From assembly GCA_905215325.1 (NCBI GenBank), contig CAJMPP010000048.1, forward strand, positions 1-8,541: a DNA stretch of 8,541 nucleotides. The letters run 5' to 3'. Below are positions 1 through 6,460 of the stretch, one piece after another. The translations under genes and the position numbers were made by a program. This stretch comes from an uncultured bacterium. GTDB taxonomy: Bacteria; Actinomycetota; Coriobacteriia; Coriobacteriales; Eggerthellaceae. Numbering within the stretch: position 1 is the first letter of the stretch; each line of letters begins with the position of its first letter. Under the pieces are notes generated by a model. It worked only from the letters and a program-made list of their open reading frames with translations, did not search any database and was not told the DNA's origin.

Positions 1-1
1 T

Positions 2-1225
2 TTGCTGGGGCTGACGTACCCCGCCGGCACCACCACCGTCGACACCACGGACAAGCTGGGCGCCCTGGCCGCCAATATTTCCACGGTGAACTGGCAGGCC
101 GTGCTGGTGGGCGTGGTGTGCCTTGCCATTCTGATGTTGTGGCCGAAGGTGTCCAAGCGCATCCCCGGCTCGCTGGTTGCCGTTATCGTGGGCGCCGCCA
201 TGGTGCCCGCGTTCGGCCTGCAGGTCAACACCATCGGCGACCTGTACACCATCGAGGCGGGCCTGCCCACGCTGCAATTCCCCCAGCTCAGCCTGGACCT
301 GTTCCGCGACGAGCTTGCCAACGGCATCACCATCGCCATCCTTGCAGCCATCGAGTCGTTGCTATCGTGCGTGGTCGCCGACTCCATGATCTCGGGCCAC
401 CACCGCTGTAACATGGAGCTGGTAGCGCAGGGCGTGGGCAACATGGGCTCGGTGCTGTTCGGCGGCATCCCCGCCACGGGCGCCATCGCGCGAACCGCCG
501 CCAACGTGAAAAGCGGCGGCCGCACGCCCATCGCCGGCATGGTGCACGCCGCGGTGCTGCTGTTGGTGCTGGTGTTCCTCATGCCCTACGCCGCGCTCAT
601 CCCCATGCCCACCATCGCCGCCATTCTGCTGCAGGTCGCCTACAACATGTCGGGTTGGCGCAACTTCGCCCACCTGTGCGCCACCGCCTCGCGCGGCGCC
701 GTGGCCACGCTGCTGCTGACGTTCACGCTGACCATCGTGTTCGACCTGGTCACCGCCATCGCCGTAGGCATGCTCATCACCGTGGTGCTGTTCATGAAGA
801 TGGTCTCCGAGGAGACCGAGGTGAAGGGCTGGACGTACTTCTGCGACAAGGACTCCGAGGTCACGCACCTGCGCGAGCTGCCCAAGAGCGTGCGCGTGTA
901 CGAGATCAACGGCCCGATGTTCTTCGGCATGACCGACCGGATCTCCGACATCTCGGTGAAGGACTTCACGAAGTACCTGATCATCCGTATGCGCGGCGTG
1001 CCCTCGCTTGACGCCACGGGCATGAACGCGTTGGAGAACCTGTACGAGTACTGCGCGGAAAACGGCGTGCAGCTTATCTTCAGCCACGCCAACGAGCAAC
1101 CCATGAGGACCATGCGCCGCGCCGGCTTCGTCGACCTGGTGGGCGAGGACCGCTTCCGCCCGAACATCGACGACGCTATCGCCTACGCCCGCACCCAGCT
1201 CGAGCAGGAGGAGAAGGCGGCGTAA
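2..1225 (+). CDS. SulP-family anion permease with C-terminal STAS domain, 5'-truncated by window edge
   Basis: This is an inner-membrane secondary transporter of the SulP/SLC26 family, which move sulfate, bicarbonate or dicarboxylate anions; the substrate cannot be assigned. The visible 407 residues begin inside the membrane domain, so roughly the first 100-200 residues are missing and the apparent TTG at position 2 is not a real start. Membrane segments are visible near residues 34-48, 56-72, 184-200 and 232-265. The family's conserved stretch runs from about 115 to 183: an AD motif near 126-127, RCNMELVAQG at 135-144 and IPATGAIARTAANVKSGG at 156-173. A STAS domain occupies about 297-400, with its nucleotide-binding-type loop PSLDATGMNAL at 334-344 (usual form D-S/A-S/T-G). 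The acidic C-terminus ends at a TAA. The gene converges on the AraC-type regulator downstream. The family call is very secure; sulfate as substrate would be a guess. Confidence 0.93.
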   Translation: MLGLTYPAGTTTVDTTDKLGALAANISTVNWQAVLVGVVCLAILMLWPKVSKRIPGSLVAVIVGAAMVPAFGLQVNTIGDLYTIEAGLPTLQFPQLSLDLFRDELANGITIAILAAIESLLSCVVADSMISGHHRCNMELVAQGVGNMGSVLFGGIPATGAIARTAANVKSGGRTPIAGMVHAAVLLLVLVFLMPYAALIPMPTIAAILLQVAYNMSGWRNFAHLCATASRGAVATLLLTFTLTIVFDLVTAIAVGMLITVVLFMKMVSEETEVKGWTYFCDKDSEVTHLRELPKSVRVYEINGPMFFGMTDRISDISVKDFTKYLIIRMRGVPSLDATGMNALENLYEYCAENGVQLIFSHANEQPMRTMRRAGFVDLVGEDRFRPNIDDAIAYARTQLEQEEKAA

Positions 1226-1285
1226 GGCGTCTGCGGGGGATCATGGCTCACCGGTCCAGCGGCCCTCGACGAACATTCGGGATAA

Positions 1286-1329
1286 GAATCGAAGATTCGC
1301 ACCACTTGAAATCGAGGGGCTATCCCTCG
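1286..1329. terminator. Small hairpins between convergent genes (weak terminator candidates)
   Basis: The 94-base gap between the permease stop and the regulator stop holds two short perfect inverted repeats. The first is GAATC-GAA-GATTC at 1286-1298. The second is CGAGGG-GCTAT-CCCTCG at 1313-1329, whose loop contains the regulator's own TAG stop. On the minus strand the second hairpin is followed by ATTTC, only a poor U-tract. They may end transcription from both sides, but without a U-run this is a weak call. Confidence 0.3.
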
Positions 1330-2306
1330 TGCGCATCACGCCATTCGGTTGGGGAGGTTCCGGTTGCTTGCTTGAACGCTTGCGAGAACGCCGAGGGTCG
1401 CGGCCAACCCAGGCGTGCGGCCACGTACGCGACTGAATCGCCGCTTGCAAGCAGGACCTTTGCGCGCTCGATTCGGCGTGCTTTGGCGTATCGGCCGATG
1501 CTTTGCCCCGTCTCGCGCGAGAACGCCGCGCATAGGTGAGATCGGCTCACGAACAGCATGCTCGCAAGCTCGTCGAGGTTGGGTGCGCGTCCCTTGTCGA
1601 GCATGCGCTCGATGGCGGCTTGCGCCTCAAGGGCAAGCCCTGACTGCTTGCGTGTCGAAGCGCTGCAACGCGCAGCGTCATCGCCGGCGCATGATGAGGC
1701 CAACGCCGCCGCCATCTGCTCGATGCGCGCCTGGATGAGCAGCGCCGAACCTGGCTGGTATTGCGGACCGGTCCCCATCAATGCCGACATGATGATGCGC
1801 GATTGCGCCTCGTCCCACGTGCCCCCGAACCGCTCGAACATGCCCGAGAACGCGCCCGGCCAGCGCCGATCGAGCTCCTCGAAATACTGCGGCAGAAAGC
1901 AGATGCAGCGCGACGAATACAGGCCGCCTCGGTGCAGCGTGCCGGAAAACGAGCCCGCGGACTGCACAAACGAGTACAGAGACCCGTCGAGCAGCGCCCG
2001 CGGCCGGTCGATCATCCGCGGCATGGTGGCCTTGGAATCCTCCGACACCATGCACACGCACGCATACGCGCTCTCGGGCGACTCGACCAGCGTCATATCG
2101 TGTTCCATATACACCTCGTGGCTGAACGCGATGCAGAAATCCCCGACGGGCATGCCCCAGATCGACCCGCGGCCCCACGTGCTCCGACCCGTGCCCGACC
2201 AGCCCTCGCCGTTGCGGCGAACGATGATCCCGAACTGCTCGAGCTGCGGCTCGTAAAGCGAGCGAATCGCGCGTGGGATGGCGTTGTAGGCGGAAGCATC
2301 GGTCAT
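1320..2306 (-). CDS. AraC-family transcriptional regulator
   Basis: This is a 328-residue DNA-binding regulator, probably controlling the divergently transcribed ABC transporter genes. The AraC/XylS DNA-binding domain lies at about 226-326 with two helix-turn-helix units. The first is around 245-267 (DELASMLFVSRSHLCAAFS), the second around 291-323 (SVAYVAARLGWPRPSAFSQA, then FKQATGTSPTEWR), which matches the family's FK...G.SP..WR ending. The N-terminal 200 residues are a presumed ligand-sensing or dimerisation domain that I do not recognise; a variable Ser/Arg-rich linker follows at about 205-224. The ATG at 2306 is supported by a GGGAG ribosome binding site 10 bases upstream. It starts 168 bases from the divergent transporter genes, as in regulator/transporter pairs like YbtA with YbtPQ. 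A promoter with an internal inverted repeat lies at 2377-2405, suggesting autoregulation. The family call is secure; effector and target are inferred from position only. Confidence 0.93.
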   Translation of the reverse strand: MTDASAYNAIPRAIRSLYEPQLEQFGIIVRRNGEGWSGTGRSTWGRGSIWGMPVGDFCIAFSHEVYMEHDMTLVESPESAYACVCMVSEDSKATMPRMIDRPRALLDGSLYSFVQSAGSFSGTLHRGGLYSSRCICFLPQYFEELDRRWPGAFSGMFERFGGTWDEAQSRIIMSALMGTGPQYQPGSALLIQARIEQMAAALASSCAGDDAARCSASTRKQSGLALEAQAAIERMLDKGRAPNLDELASMLFVSRSHLCAAFSRETGQSIGRYAKARRIERAKVLLASGDSVAYVAARLGWPRPSAFSQAFKQATGTSPTEWRDAHEG

Positions 2307-2362
2307 TCGGATTCGTCTCCCGTTGTTTCGATTTCGTTCACGCGCTCGGCAGAAATGTTTGC

Positions 2363-2375
2363 CAAGGTTTCCTTG
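2363..2375. promoter_or_regulatory. Inverted repeat CAAGG-TTT-CCTTG, candidate operator
   Basis: A perfect 5-base inverted repeat with a 3-base centre abuts the rightward -10 element, where the -35/spacer region of the transporter promoter would be. It could be a binding site for the adjacent regulator or for another dimeric regulator. AraC proteins more often bind direct repeats, so the identity of the binder is open. Confidence 0.3.
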
Positions 2376-2381
2376 TATGAT
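2376..2381 (+). promoter_or_regulatory. Candidate -10 element for the ABC transporter operon, lacking a -35
   Basis: TATGAT on the plus strand matches the -10 consensus at 5/6 and overlaps the opposing regulator -10 by five bases. No recognisable -35 hexamer stands 16-18 bases upstream (2352-2359 is GAAATGTT), which is typical of promoters that need an activator. The predicted start near 2388 would give a leader of about 85 bases. The call depends on position and on the AraC-type neighbour. Confidence 0.35.
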
Positions 2382-2405
2382 AGGTTACGCGAAGGTAACT
2401 AGCAA
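2377..2405 (-). promoter_or_regulatory. Candidate sigma70-type promoter of the AraC-family gene
   Basis: Read on the minus strand, TTGCTA (complement of 2400-2405) stands exactly 17 bases from TATCAT (complement of 2377-2382), giving 4/6 and 5/6 matches to the -35 and -10 consensus. The predicted start near 2370 gives a leader of about 65 bases before the regulator's ATG. The whole 17-base spacer is taken up by the inverted repeat at 2384-2399. Confidence 0.55.
2384..2399. promoter_or_regulatory. Inverted repeat GTTAC-GCGAAG-GTAAC, candidate operator
   Basis: Perfect 5-base arms with a 6-base centre lie inside the 17-base spacer between the regulator's -35 and -10 elements. The repeat also covers the predicted start of the rightward transcript. 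A protein bound here should block the regulator's own promoter, fitting autorepression. The left side also reads TAGGTTA (2381-2387), the same as half of the DtxR/IdeR iron-box consensus, but the other half does not match. Confidence 0.35.
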
Positions 2406-2460
2406 GGGGCATTTCGCGCCGACATAACGCTCAAAACGCGCCGCGCAAAAGCCCCGAATA

Positions 2461-2468
2461 GGGAAGGA
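2461..2468 (+). promoter_or_regulatory. Ribosome binding site that decides the start of the first ABC gene
   Basis: GGGAAGGA ends directly next to the ATG at 2469, leaving no spacing for that codon, but stands 6 bases before the in-frame ATG at 2475. The second ATG is therefore the better start, making the protein 656 residues long. Confidence 0.65.
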
Positions 2469-2474
2469 ATGACC

Positions 2475-4445
2475 ATGGCCGAAGAAACACCCCGCTCGGC
2501 ATCTCGCGAAGCCGCCGGCGTAGAGGCAGCCGCTCAGCCCGCCGCCGCGGCACCTCGCGACGCCACCGCCGACGCGCCCTCTGCAGTCGGCGCGATAGCC
2601 GCCAACGCCGCAGCCGACCCGCCGGCAATACCCGCCCCCAAACGTAACGACATCGCCCAGCTCCTCGACTTCGCAGGTGGCAGAAAACCGCTCACGTACG
2701 TCGGCTTGGCGATCAGCGCCATATCGCAGCTGCTCGGCTTCGTGCCCTACGTGTGCATCTGGCTTGTCGCGCGCGATCTCATCGAAGTCGCGCCGGATTG
2801 GCAGGCTGCGCAAGGGATCGCCGCGTACGGCTGGTGGGCTATCGGCGGCGCGATCGCTTCGATCGCGGCCTACTTCCTCGCGCTCATGTGCACGCATCTG
2901 GCGGCGTTCCGCGCGGCATCGAACATGCGCAAGCAAACCACCGAGCACCTCATGCGCCTGCCGCTCGGCTATTTCGACGCCCACGCCACCGGAGAGCTGC
3001 GCCGCGTGATCGACGGCTGCGCCGCCAGCACCGAATCGCTGCTCGCGCACGTGCTGCCCGATGCGGCGGGCTCGATCGCCATGGTGGTCGGCATGCTCGC
3101 GCTGCTGTTCGCCTTCGATTGGCGCCTTGGCCTTGCGTGCCTGGTCCCGGTTGTGATCTCGATCTGCTGTCTTATGACCATGATGAGCGGCAAGGGCATG
3201 GAGTTCATGAAAAGCTACATGGGCGCGCTTGTGCGCATGAACGAAACCGGTACCGAATACGTGCGCGGCATCCCCGTGGTGAAGGTGTTTCAACAGACGG
3301 TGCACTCCTTCAAGGCGTTCCACGACGCCATCGCCGACTACGCGCGCATGGCGCAGGACTACGCGGGCACGTTCTGCCGAAAACCGCAGGTCTTTCAGCT
3401 GTCGGTGCTCAACGGCTTGGTGGTGTTCCTGCTTCCTGTGGCGCTCATCCTGGCGCCGGGCGAAGCGGATTTCCCGCGCTTCGTGGCCGACTTCGCCTTC
3501 TACGCCATCTTCTCGGCGGTCATCCCCACGGCCATGGCGAAGCTCATGTTCATGAGCGAAGCGTCGCAGATGGCTGGCGATTCCCTCGGCCGCGTGCGCG
3601 CGATCTTGGAGGCGAAACCGCTCGAAACCCCCGCGAACCCGCAACCTATCGAGGGCGGTGACGTGCGCTTCGAGCACGTATCGTTCGCTTATGAGGGCAC
3701 CGAAACCAATGCGCTCGACGACGTGAGCTTCGAAGTCCCCGCAGGCACGACCCTTGCGCTCGTGGGGCCGTCGGGCGGCGGCAAGTCGACGTGTGCAAGC
3801 CTGGTCCCGCGCTTCTGGGACGCAACCGCCGGGCGCGTGCTCGTCGGCGGCGTGGACGTGCGCGATACCGACCCGCATGAGCTTATGGACAAGATCGCGT
3901 TCGTCTTCCAAACCAACCGGCTGTTCAGCGGCACGCTCGAGGAAAACGTGCGCGCAGCCAGGCCCGATGCTACGCGCGAGCAGGTGCTCGCCGCGCTGCG
4001 CGCCGCGCAATGCGACGACATCGTGGCGAAGCTGCCGCAGGGCGTCGACACGCGCTTGGGCGCTGGCGGGGCTTACCTGTCGGGCGGCGAAGTGCAACGC
4101 GTCGCCCTTGCCCGCGCAATCCTTAAGGACGCGCCTATCGTGGTGCTCGACGAGGCCACGGCGTTTGCCGACCCCGAGAACGAGGCTCTGATCCAGCGCG
4201 CGTTCGCGAAGCTGGCCGAGAACCGCACGGTGATCATGATCGCCCACCGGCTCTCGACGGTGGTGGGAGCCGACCAGATCGTGGTGCTCGATCAAGGCCG
4301 CGTGGCCGAACGCGGCACGCACGCCGAGTTGGTCGAAGCCGGCGGGCTGTATGCCTCCATGTGGGCCGACTACGAGCAGGCGGCAAGCTGGAAAATAGCG
4401 GGCGCGCAAACGGAAGCGGCCGCCATGAAGGGAGGTGAGGCATGA
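2475..4445 (+). CDS. ABC transporter half-subunit (fused permease/ATPase), first of a heterodimeric pair
   Basis: This is a membrane ABC protein with an exporter-type (type IV) fold: about six membrane spans followed by an ATPase. Numbered from the ATG at 2475, residues 1-56 are an Ala/Pro-rich tail not usual in the family. Spans are near 74-100, 118-143, 193-214, 217-235, 304-325 and 336-357. In the ATPase, Walker A GPSGGGKST is at 431-439, the Q-loop Gln at 479, the signature LSGGE at 535-539, Walker B IVVLDE at 555-560 with catalytic Glu560, the D-loop reads AFADPENE at about 563-570, and the H-loop His is at 591. All catalytic residues are present. From memory, the FADPE-type D-loop is common in siderophore-linked half-transporters such as IrtA and YbtP; that supports, but does not prove, a metal-chelate role. 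The stop overlaps the next gene's start (ATGA), implying a coupled heterodimer. It is divergent from an AraC regulator. Drug or peptide export is the alternative function. Confidence 0.92.
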   Translation: MAEETPRSASREAAGVEAAAQPAAAAPRDATADAPSAVGAIAANAAADPPAIPAPKRNDIAQLLDFAGGRKPLTYVGLAISAISQLLGFVPYVCIWLVARDLIEVAPDWQAAQGIAAYGWWAIGGAIASIAAYFLALMCTHLAAFRAASNMRKQTTEHLMRLPLGYFDAHATGELRRVIDGCAASTESLLAHVLPDAAGSIAMVVGMLALLFAFDWRLGLACLVPVVISICCLMTMMSGKGMEFMKSYMGALVRMNETGTEYVRGIPVVKVFQQTVHSFKAFHDAIADYARMAQDYAGTFCRKPQVFQLSVLNGLVVFLLPVALILAPGEADFPRFVADFAFYAIFSAVIPTAMAKLMFMSEASQMAGDSLGRVRAILEAKPLETPANPQPIEGGDVRFEHVSFAYEGTETNALDDVSFEVPAGTTLALVGPSGGGKSTCASLVPRFWDATAGRVLVGGVDVRDTDPHELMDKIAFVFQTNRLFSGTLEENVRAARPDATREQVLAALRAAQCDDIVAKLPQGVDTRLGAGGAYLSGGEVQRVALARAILKDAPIVVLDEATAFADPENEALIQRAFAKLAENRTVIMIAHRLSTVVGADQIVVLDQGRVAERGTHAELVEAGGLYASMWADYEQAASWKIAGAQTEAAAMKGGEA

Positions 4446-6202
4446 TGTTCGCCTCGTTTAAGGAAAAGTACTTCCTTTCCGACAAGGGCATGTCCGGCGT
4501 GAAGCGCGGCGTGTTCTGGACGTGCATCACGAACCTTGTCACCATGGCCGGCATGGCGTTTCTGTTCCAGGTGATGGACGGGTTCGTGAAGCACCTGAGC
4601 GAAGGCGCCGATCTGCCGGGCGCAGTGCCGTTCGCCATAGGCCTCGTGGTGTTCTTCGCGGCGCTGCTGCTGTCCAATTGGCAGCAGTATTACTACTCCT
4701 ACTGCATTTACTACGAGGAATGCGGCAATCAGCGCATCGAGATCGCCGAGCGCCTGCGCAAACTGCCGCTGTCGTTTTTCGGGCGGCGCGACTTGGCGGA
4801 TTTGACCGAAACCATCATGGGCGACGTGCAGGTCATGGAGCACGCCTACAGCCATGTGCTCGGCGAGCTGTGGGGCGCCGTGATCTCGACATCCATCGTG
4901 TTCGTGGGCTCGCTGTTCTTCTGCTGGCAACTGTCGATCGCCGCGTTTTGGAGCGTTCCGGTGGCTTTTGCCCTGTTGTTCGCCACGCGCAAGCCGATGA
5001 AGCCGGTGTTCGAGCGCAATAGGATGGCGAAGCTGAAGGTGACGCAGGGCATCCAAGAGACGCTCGACTGCGTGCGCGAGATCCGCGCCACCAACCAGAA
5101 GCGGCACTACCTGGCCGGCCTGAGCGCCACGATCGACGCCGCCGAACGCGAATGCGCGAAGGGCGAGCTGGTCAACGGCCTGCTGGTGAACACGGCGTAC
5201 GCGATCCTGCGTTTGGGGATCGCCACCACGCTCATTGCGGGCGCAAGCCTTATCGCCGCAGGCCAGATCGACTTCATGGTCATGTTCGCGTACTTGCTGG
5301 TGATCTCGCGCATCTATGCCCCGTTCGATCAGGCGCTTGCGCTGGTCAGCGAACTGTTCGTCTCCGAGACGTCGGCGGCGCGCATGCGTTCGATCATGGA
5401 GGAGCCCATGGCCTCGGGCACGGCCGATTTCGCGCCGGCCGGTCATGATATCGAGTTCGATCACGTGGCGTTCTCCTATGGTGCTGGCGACGACGGGCGA
5501 GCGGGGGAGCGAGTGCTGGCCGACGTGAGTTTCACGGCGCGGGAAGGCCAGGTGACGGCGCTTGTGGGGCCGTCTGGTTCGGGCAAATCCACCTGCGCGC
5601 GCTTGGCCGCGCGGTTCTGGGACGCCACGGGCGGCACGGTGCGCGTGGGCGGCGTCGATGTGTCTACGGTAGATCCCGAAACGCTGCTGCGCGATTACGC
5701 CATCGTGTTCCAGGACGTGCTGCTGTTCGACGACACGGTGATGGGCAACATCCGCCTTGGTCGCCGCGATGCCACCGACGCCGAGATGTTGGCCGCCGCG
5801 CGCGCGGCGAACTGCGACGAGTTCGTCAGCCGCATGCCGCAGGGATACGACACGAAGATCGGCGAGAACGGCTCCAAGCTCTCCGGCGGCGAGCGCCAGC
5901 GTATCTCCATTGCCCGAGCGCTGTTGAAGAACGCGCCCATCGTGCTGCTCGACGAGGCGACGGCTTCGCTCGACGTGGAGAACGAGACCAAGGTGCAATC
6001 AGCCCTTTCAAGGTTGCTAGCAGGCAAAACGGTCATCGTGATCGCGCACCGAATGCGCACGGTGGAAGCCGCCGACAAAGTGGTGGTCCTCGAAGACGGC
6101 CAAGTTGCCGAGCAAGGATCGCCCGCGCAGCTGAAAGCACGCGGCGGCCGATTCGCCCGAATGGTAGCACTGCAAAGGGAAACCGAAACCTGGCAACTCT
6201 AG
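4442..6202 (+). CDS. ABC transporter half-subunit (fused permease/ATPase), second of a heterodimeric pair
   Basis: This 586-residue protein has the same architecture as its upstream partner, without the Ala/Pro-rich tail. Spans are near 23-45, 62-80, 140-162, 165-182, 248-273 and 276-293. In the ATPase, Walker A GPSGSGKST is at 376-384, the Q-loop Gln at 424, the signature LSGGE at 480-484, Walker B IVLLDE at 500-505 with catalytic Glu505, a classical D-loop SLD at 509-511, and the H-loop His at 536. Both halves of the dimer therefore keep complete ATP sites, unlike heterodimeric exporters with one degenerate site. The start ATG shares four bases (ATGA) with the upstream stop and has GGAGG (4431-4435) six bases before it, so reinitiation or coupled translation is likely. 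A second ATG follows immediately at 4445 and would also be usable. The substrate is unknown; siderophore or metal-chelate movement is the leading inference from the AraC context. Confidence 0.92.
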   Translation: MMFASFKEKYFLSDKGMSGVKRGVFWTCITNLVTMAGMAFLFQVMDGFVKHLSEGADLPGAVPFAIGLVVFFAALLLSNWQQYYYSYCIYYEECGNQRIEIAERLRKLPLSFFGRRDLADLTETIMGDVQVMEHAYSHVLGELWGAVISTSIVFVGSLFFCWQLSIAAFWSVPVAFALLFATRKPMKPVFERNRMAKLKVTQGIQETLDCVREIRATNQKRHYLAGLSATIDAAERECAKGELVNGLLVNTAYAILRLGIATTLIAGASLIAAGQIDFMVMFAYLLVISRIYAPFDQALALVSELFVSETSAARMRSIMEEPMASGTADFAPAGHDIEFDHVAFSYGAGDDGRAGERVLADVSFTAREGQVTALVGPSGSGKSTCARLAARFWDATGGTVRVGGVDVSTVDPETLLRDYAIVFQDVLLFDDTVMGNIRLGRRDATDAEMLAAARAANCDEFVSRMPQGYDTKIGENGSKLSGGERQRISIARALLKNAPIVLLDEATASLDVENETKVQSALSRLLAGKTVIVIAHRMRTVEAADKVVVLEDGQVAEQGSPAQLKARGGRFARMVALQRETETWQL

Positions 6203-6203
6203 C

Positions 6204-6248
6204 TTGGCGTCAGCGCTGACAAGGAGTCGCCAAATGGCGGATTCCTTG
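6204..6248 (+). terminator. Hairpin cluster just after the ABC operon, probable terminator region
   Basis: Starting two bases after the stop codon are three overlapping perfect pairings. GTCAGCGCTGAC (6209-6220) is a 12-base palindrome. TTGGCG (6204-6209) pairs with CGCCAA (6228-6233). CAAGGA (6220-6225) pairs with TCCTTG (6243-6248) around an inner CGCC/GGCG stem (6228-6231 with 6236-6239). The last two foldings exclude each other. No U-run follows, so this is either an imperfect terminator or an mRNA 3'-end stabiliser. Confidence 0.4.
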
Positions 6249-6257
6249 CATTGATTG

Positions 6258-6284
6258 TACCGTGAACAGGGGACGGAGGTATGT
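6258..6284 (+). repeat. Possible REP-like (RAYT-associated) remnant
   Basis: The core GTGAACAGGGGACGG at 6262-6276 resembles, from memory, repetitive intergenic sequences that surround REP-associated tyrosine transposases in many bacteria. The flanks TACC (6258-6261) and GGTA (6278-6281) are inverted. No transposase is present. Only a genome-wide count of this core would tell whether it is really repetitive. Confidence 0.3.
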
Positions 6285-6385
6285 TTGCGCGGTGGGGAAA
6301 GCGCCAAGAAAACAGGGCTATCAATGGATACGGAAACCATGACGCGGGTACTCGACGGCATCGGCGCAATGTTCGGCATCTAATT

Positions 6386-6427
6386 GCGTAAGGGCCCAGT
6401 TCGAATGCTCGAACCAGGCCCTTACGC
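6386..6427. terminator. Long 42-base hairpin between convergent units, probable bidirectional terminator
   Basis: An 11-base perfect outer stem, GCGTAAGGGCC (6386-6396) with GGCCCTTACGC (6417-6427), encloses a CA/CA internal loop and a 6-base inner stem, GTTCGA (6399-6404) with TCGAAC (6409-6414), capped by ATGC. It sits 33 bases after the stop of the minus-strand membrane-protein gene and 183 bases after the ABC operon, so it can serve both. Neither side has a good U-tract (minus side AATTAG, plus side TAGGGG). It is the strongest secondary structure in the window. Confidence 0.55.
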
Positions 6428-6460
6428 TAGGGGGAATATACGCTTACAGCATAGCTTCCG

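Noticed and set aside
362..1167. Long minus-strand open frames opposite the SulP gene
   Set aside because: They are GC-driven shadows: His/Gly/Arg-rich or Ser-rich translations without family motifs, opposite a gene with clear SulP and STAS signatures.
1243..1539. 98-codon plus-strand frame after the SulP gene
   Set aside because: It mostly overlaps the DNA-binding domain of the AraC-type gene in antisense and has no ribosome site or motif.
2385..4409. 674-codon minus-strand open frame opposite the first ABC gene
   Set aside because: The translation is Arg/His/Ala-rich with no domain signal and is antisense to intact Walker, signature and H-loop motifs.
4370..5998. 542-codon minus-strand open frame opposite the second ABC gene
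   Set aside because: Same kind of antisense shadow of a high-GC gene, without a ribosome site or recognisable motif.
6281..6390. Short open frames in the gap after the ABC operon (ATG at 6281 and ATG at 6324)
   Set aside because: The first has its GGAGGT directly touching the ATG with no spacing; the second is only 19 codons with a weak AGGG. Neither shows a recognisable product.
6386..6427. tRNA-like fragment (GTTCGAAT resembles a T-loop)
   Set aside because: The remaining cloverleaf elements are absent and the region folds instead as one long hairpin.
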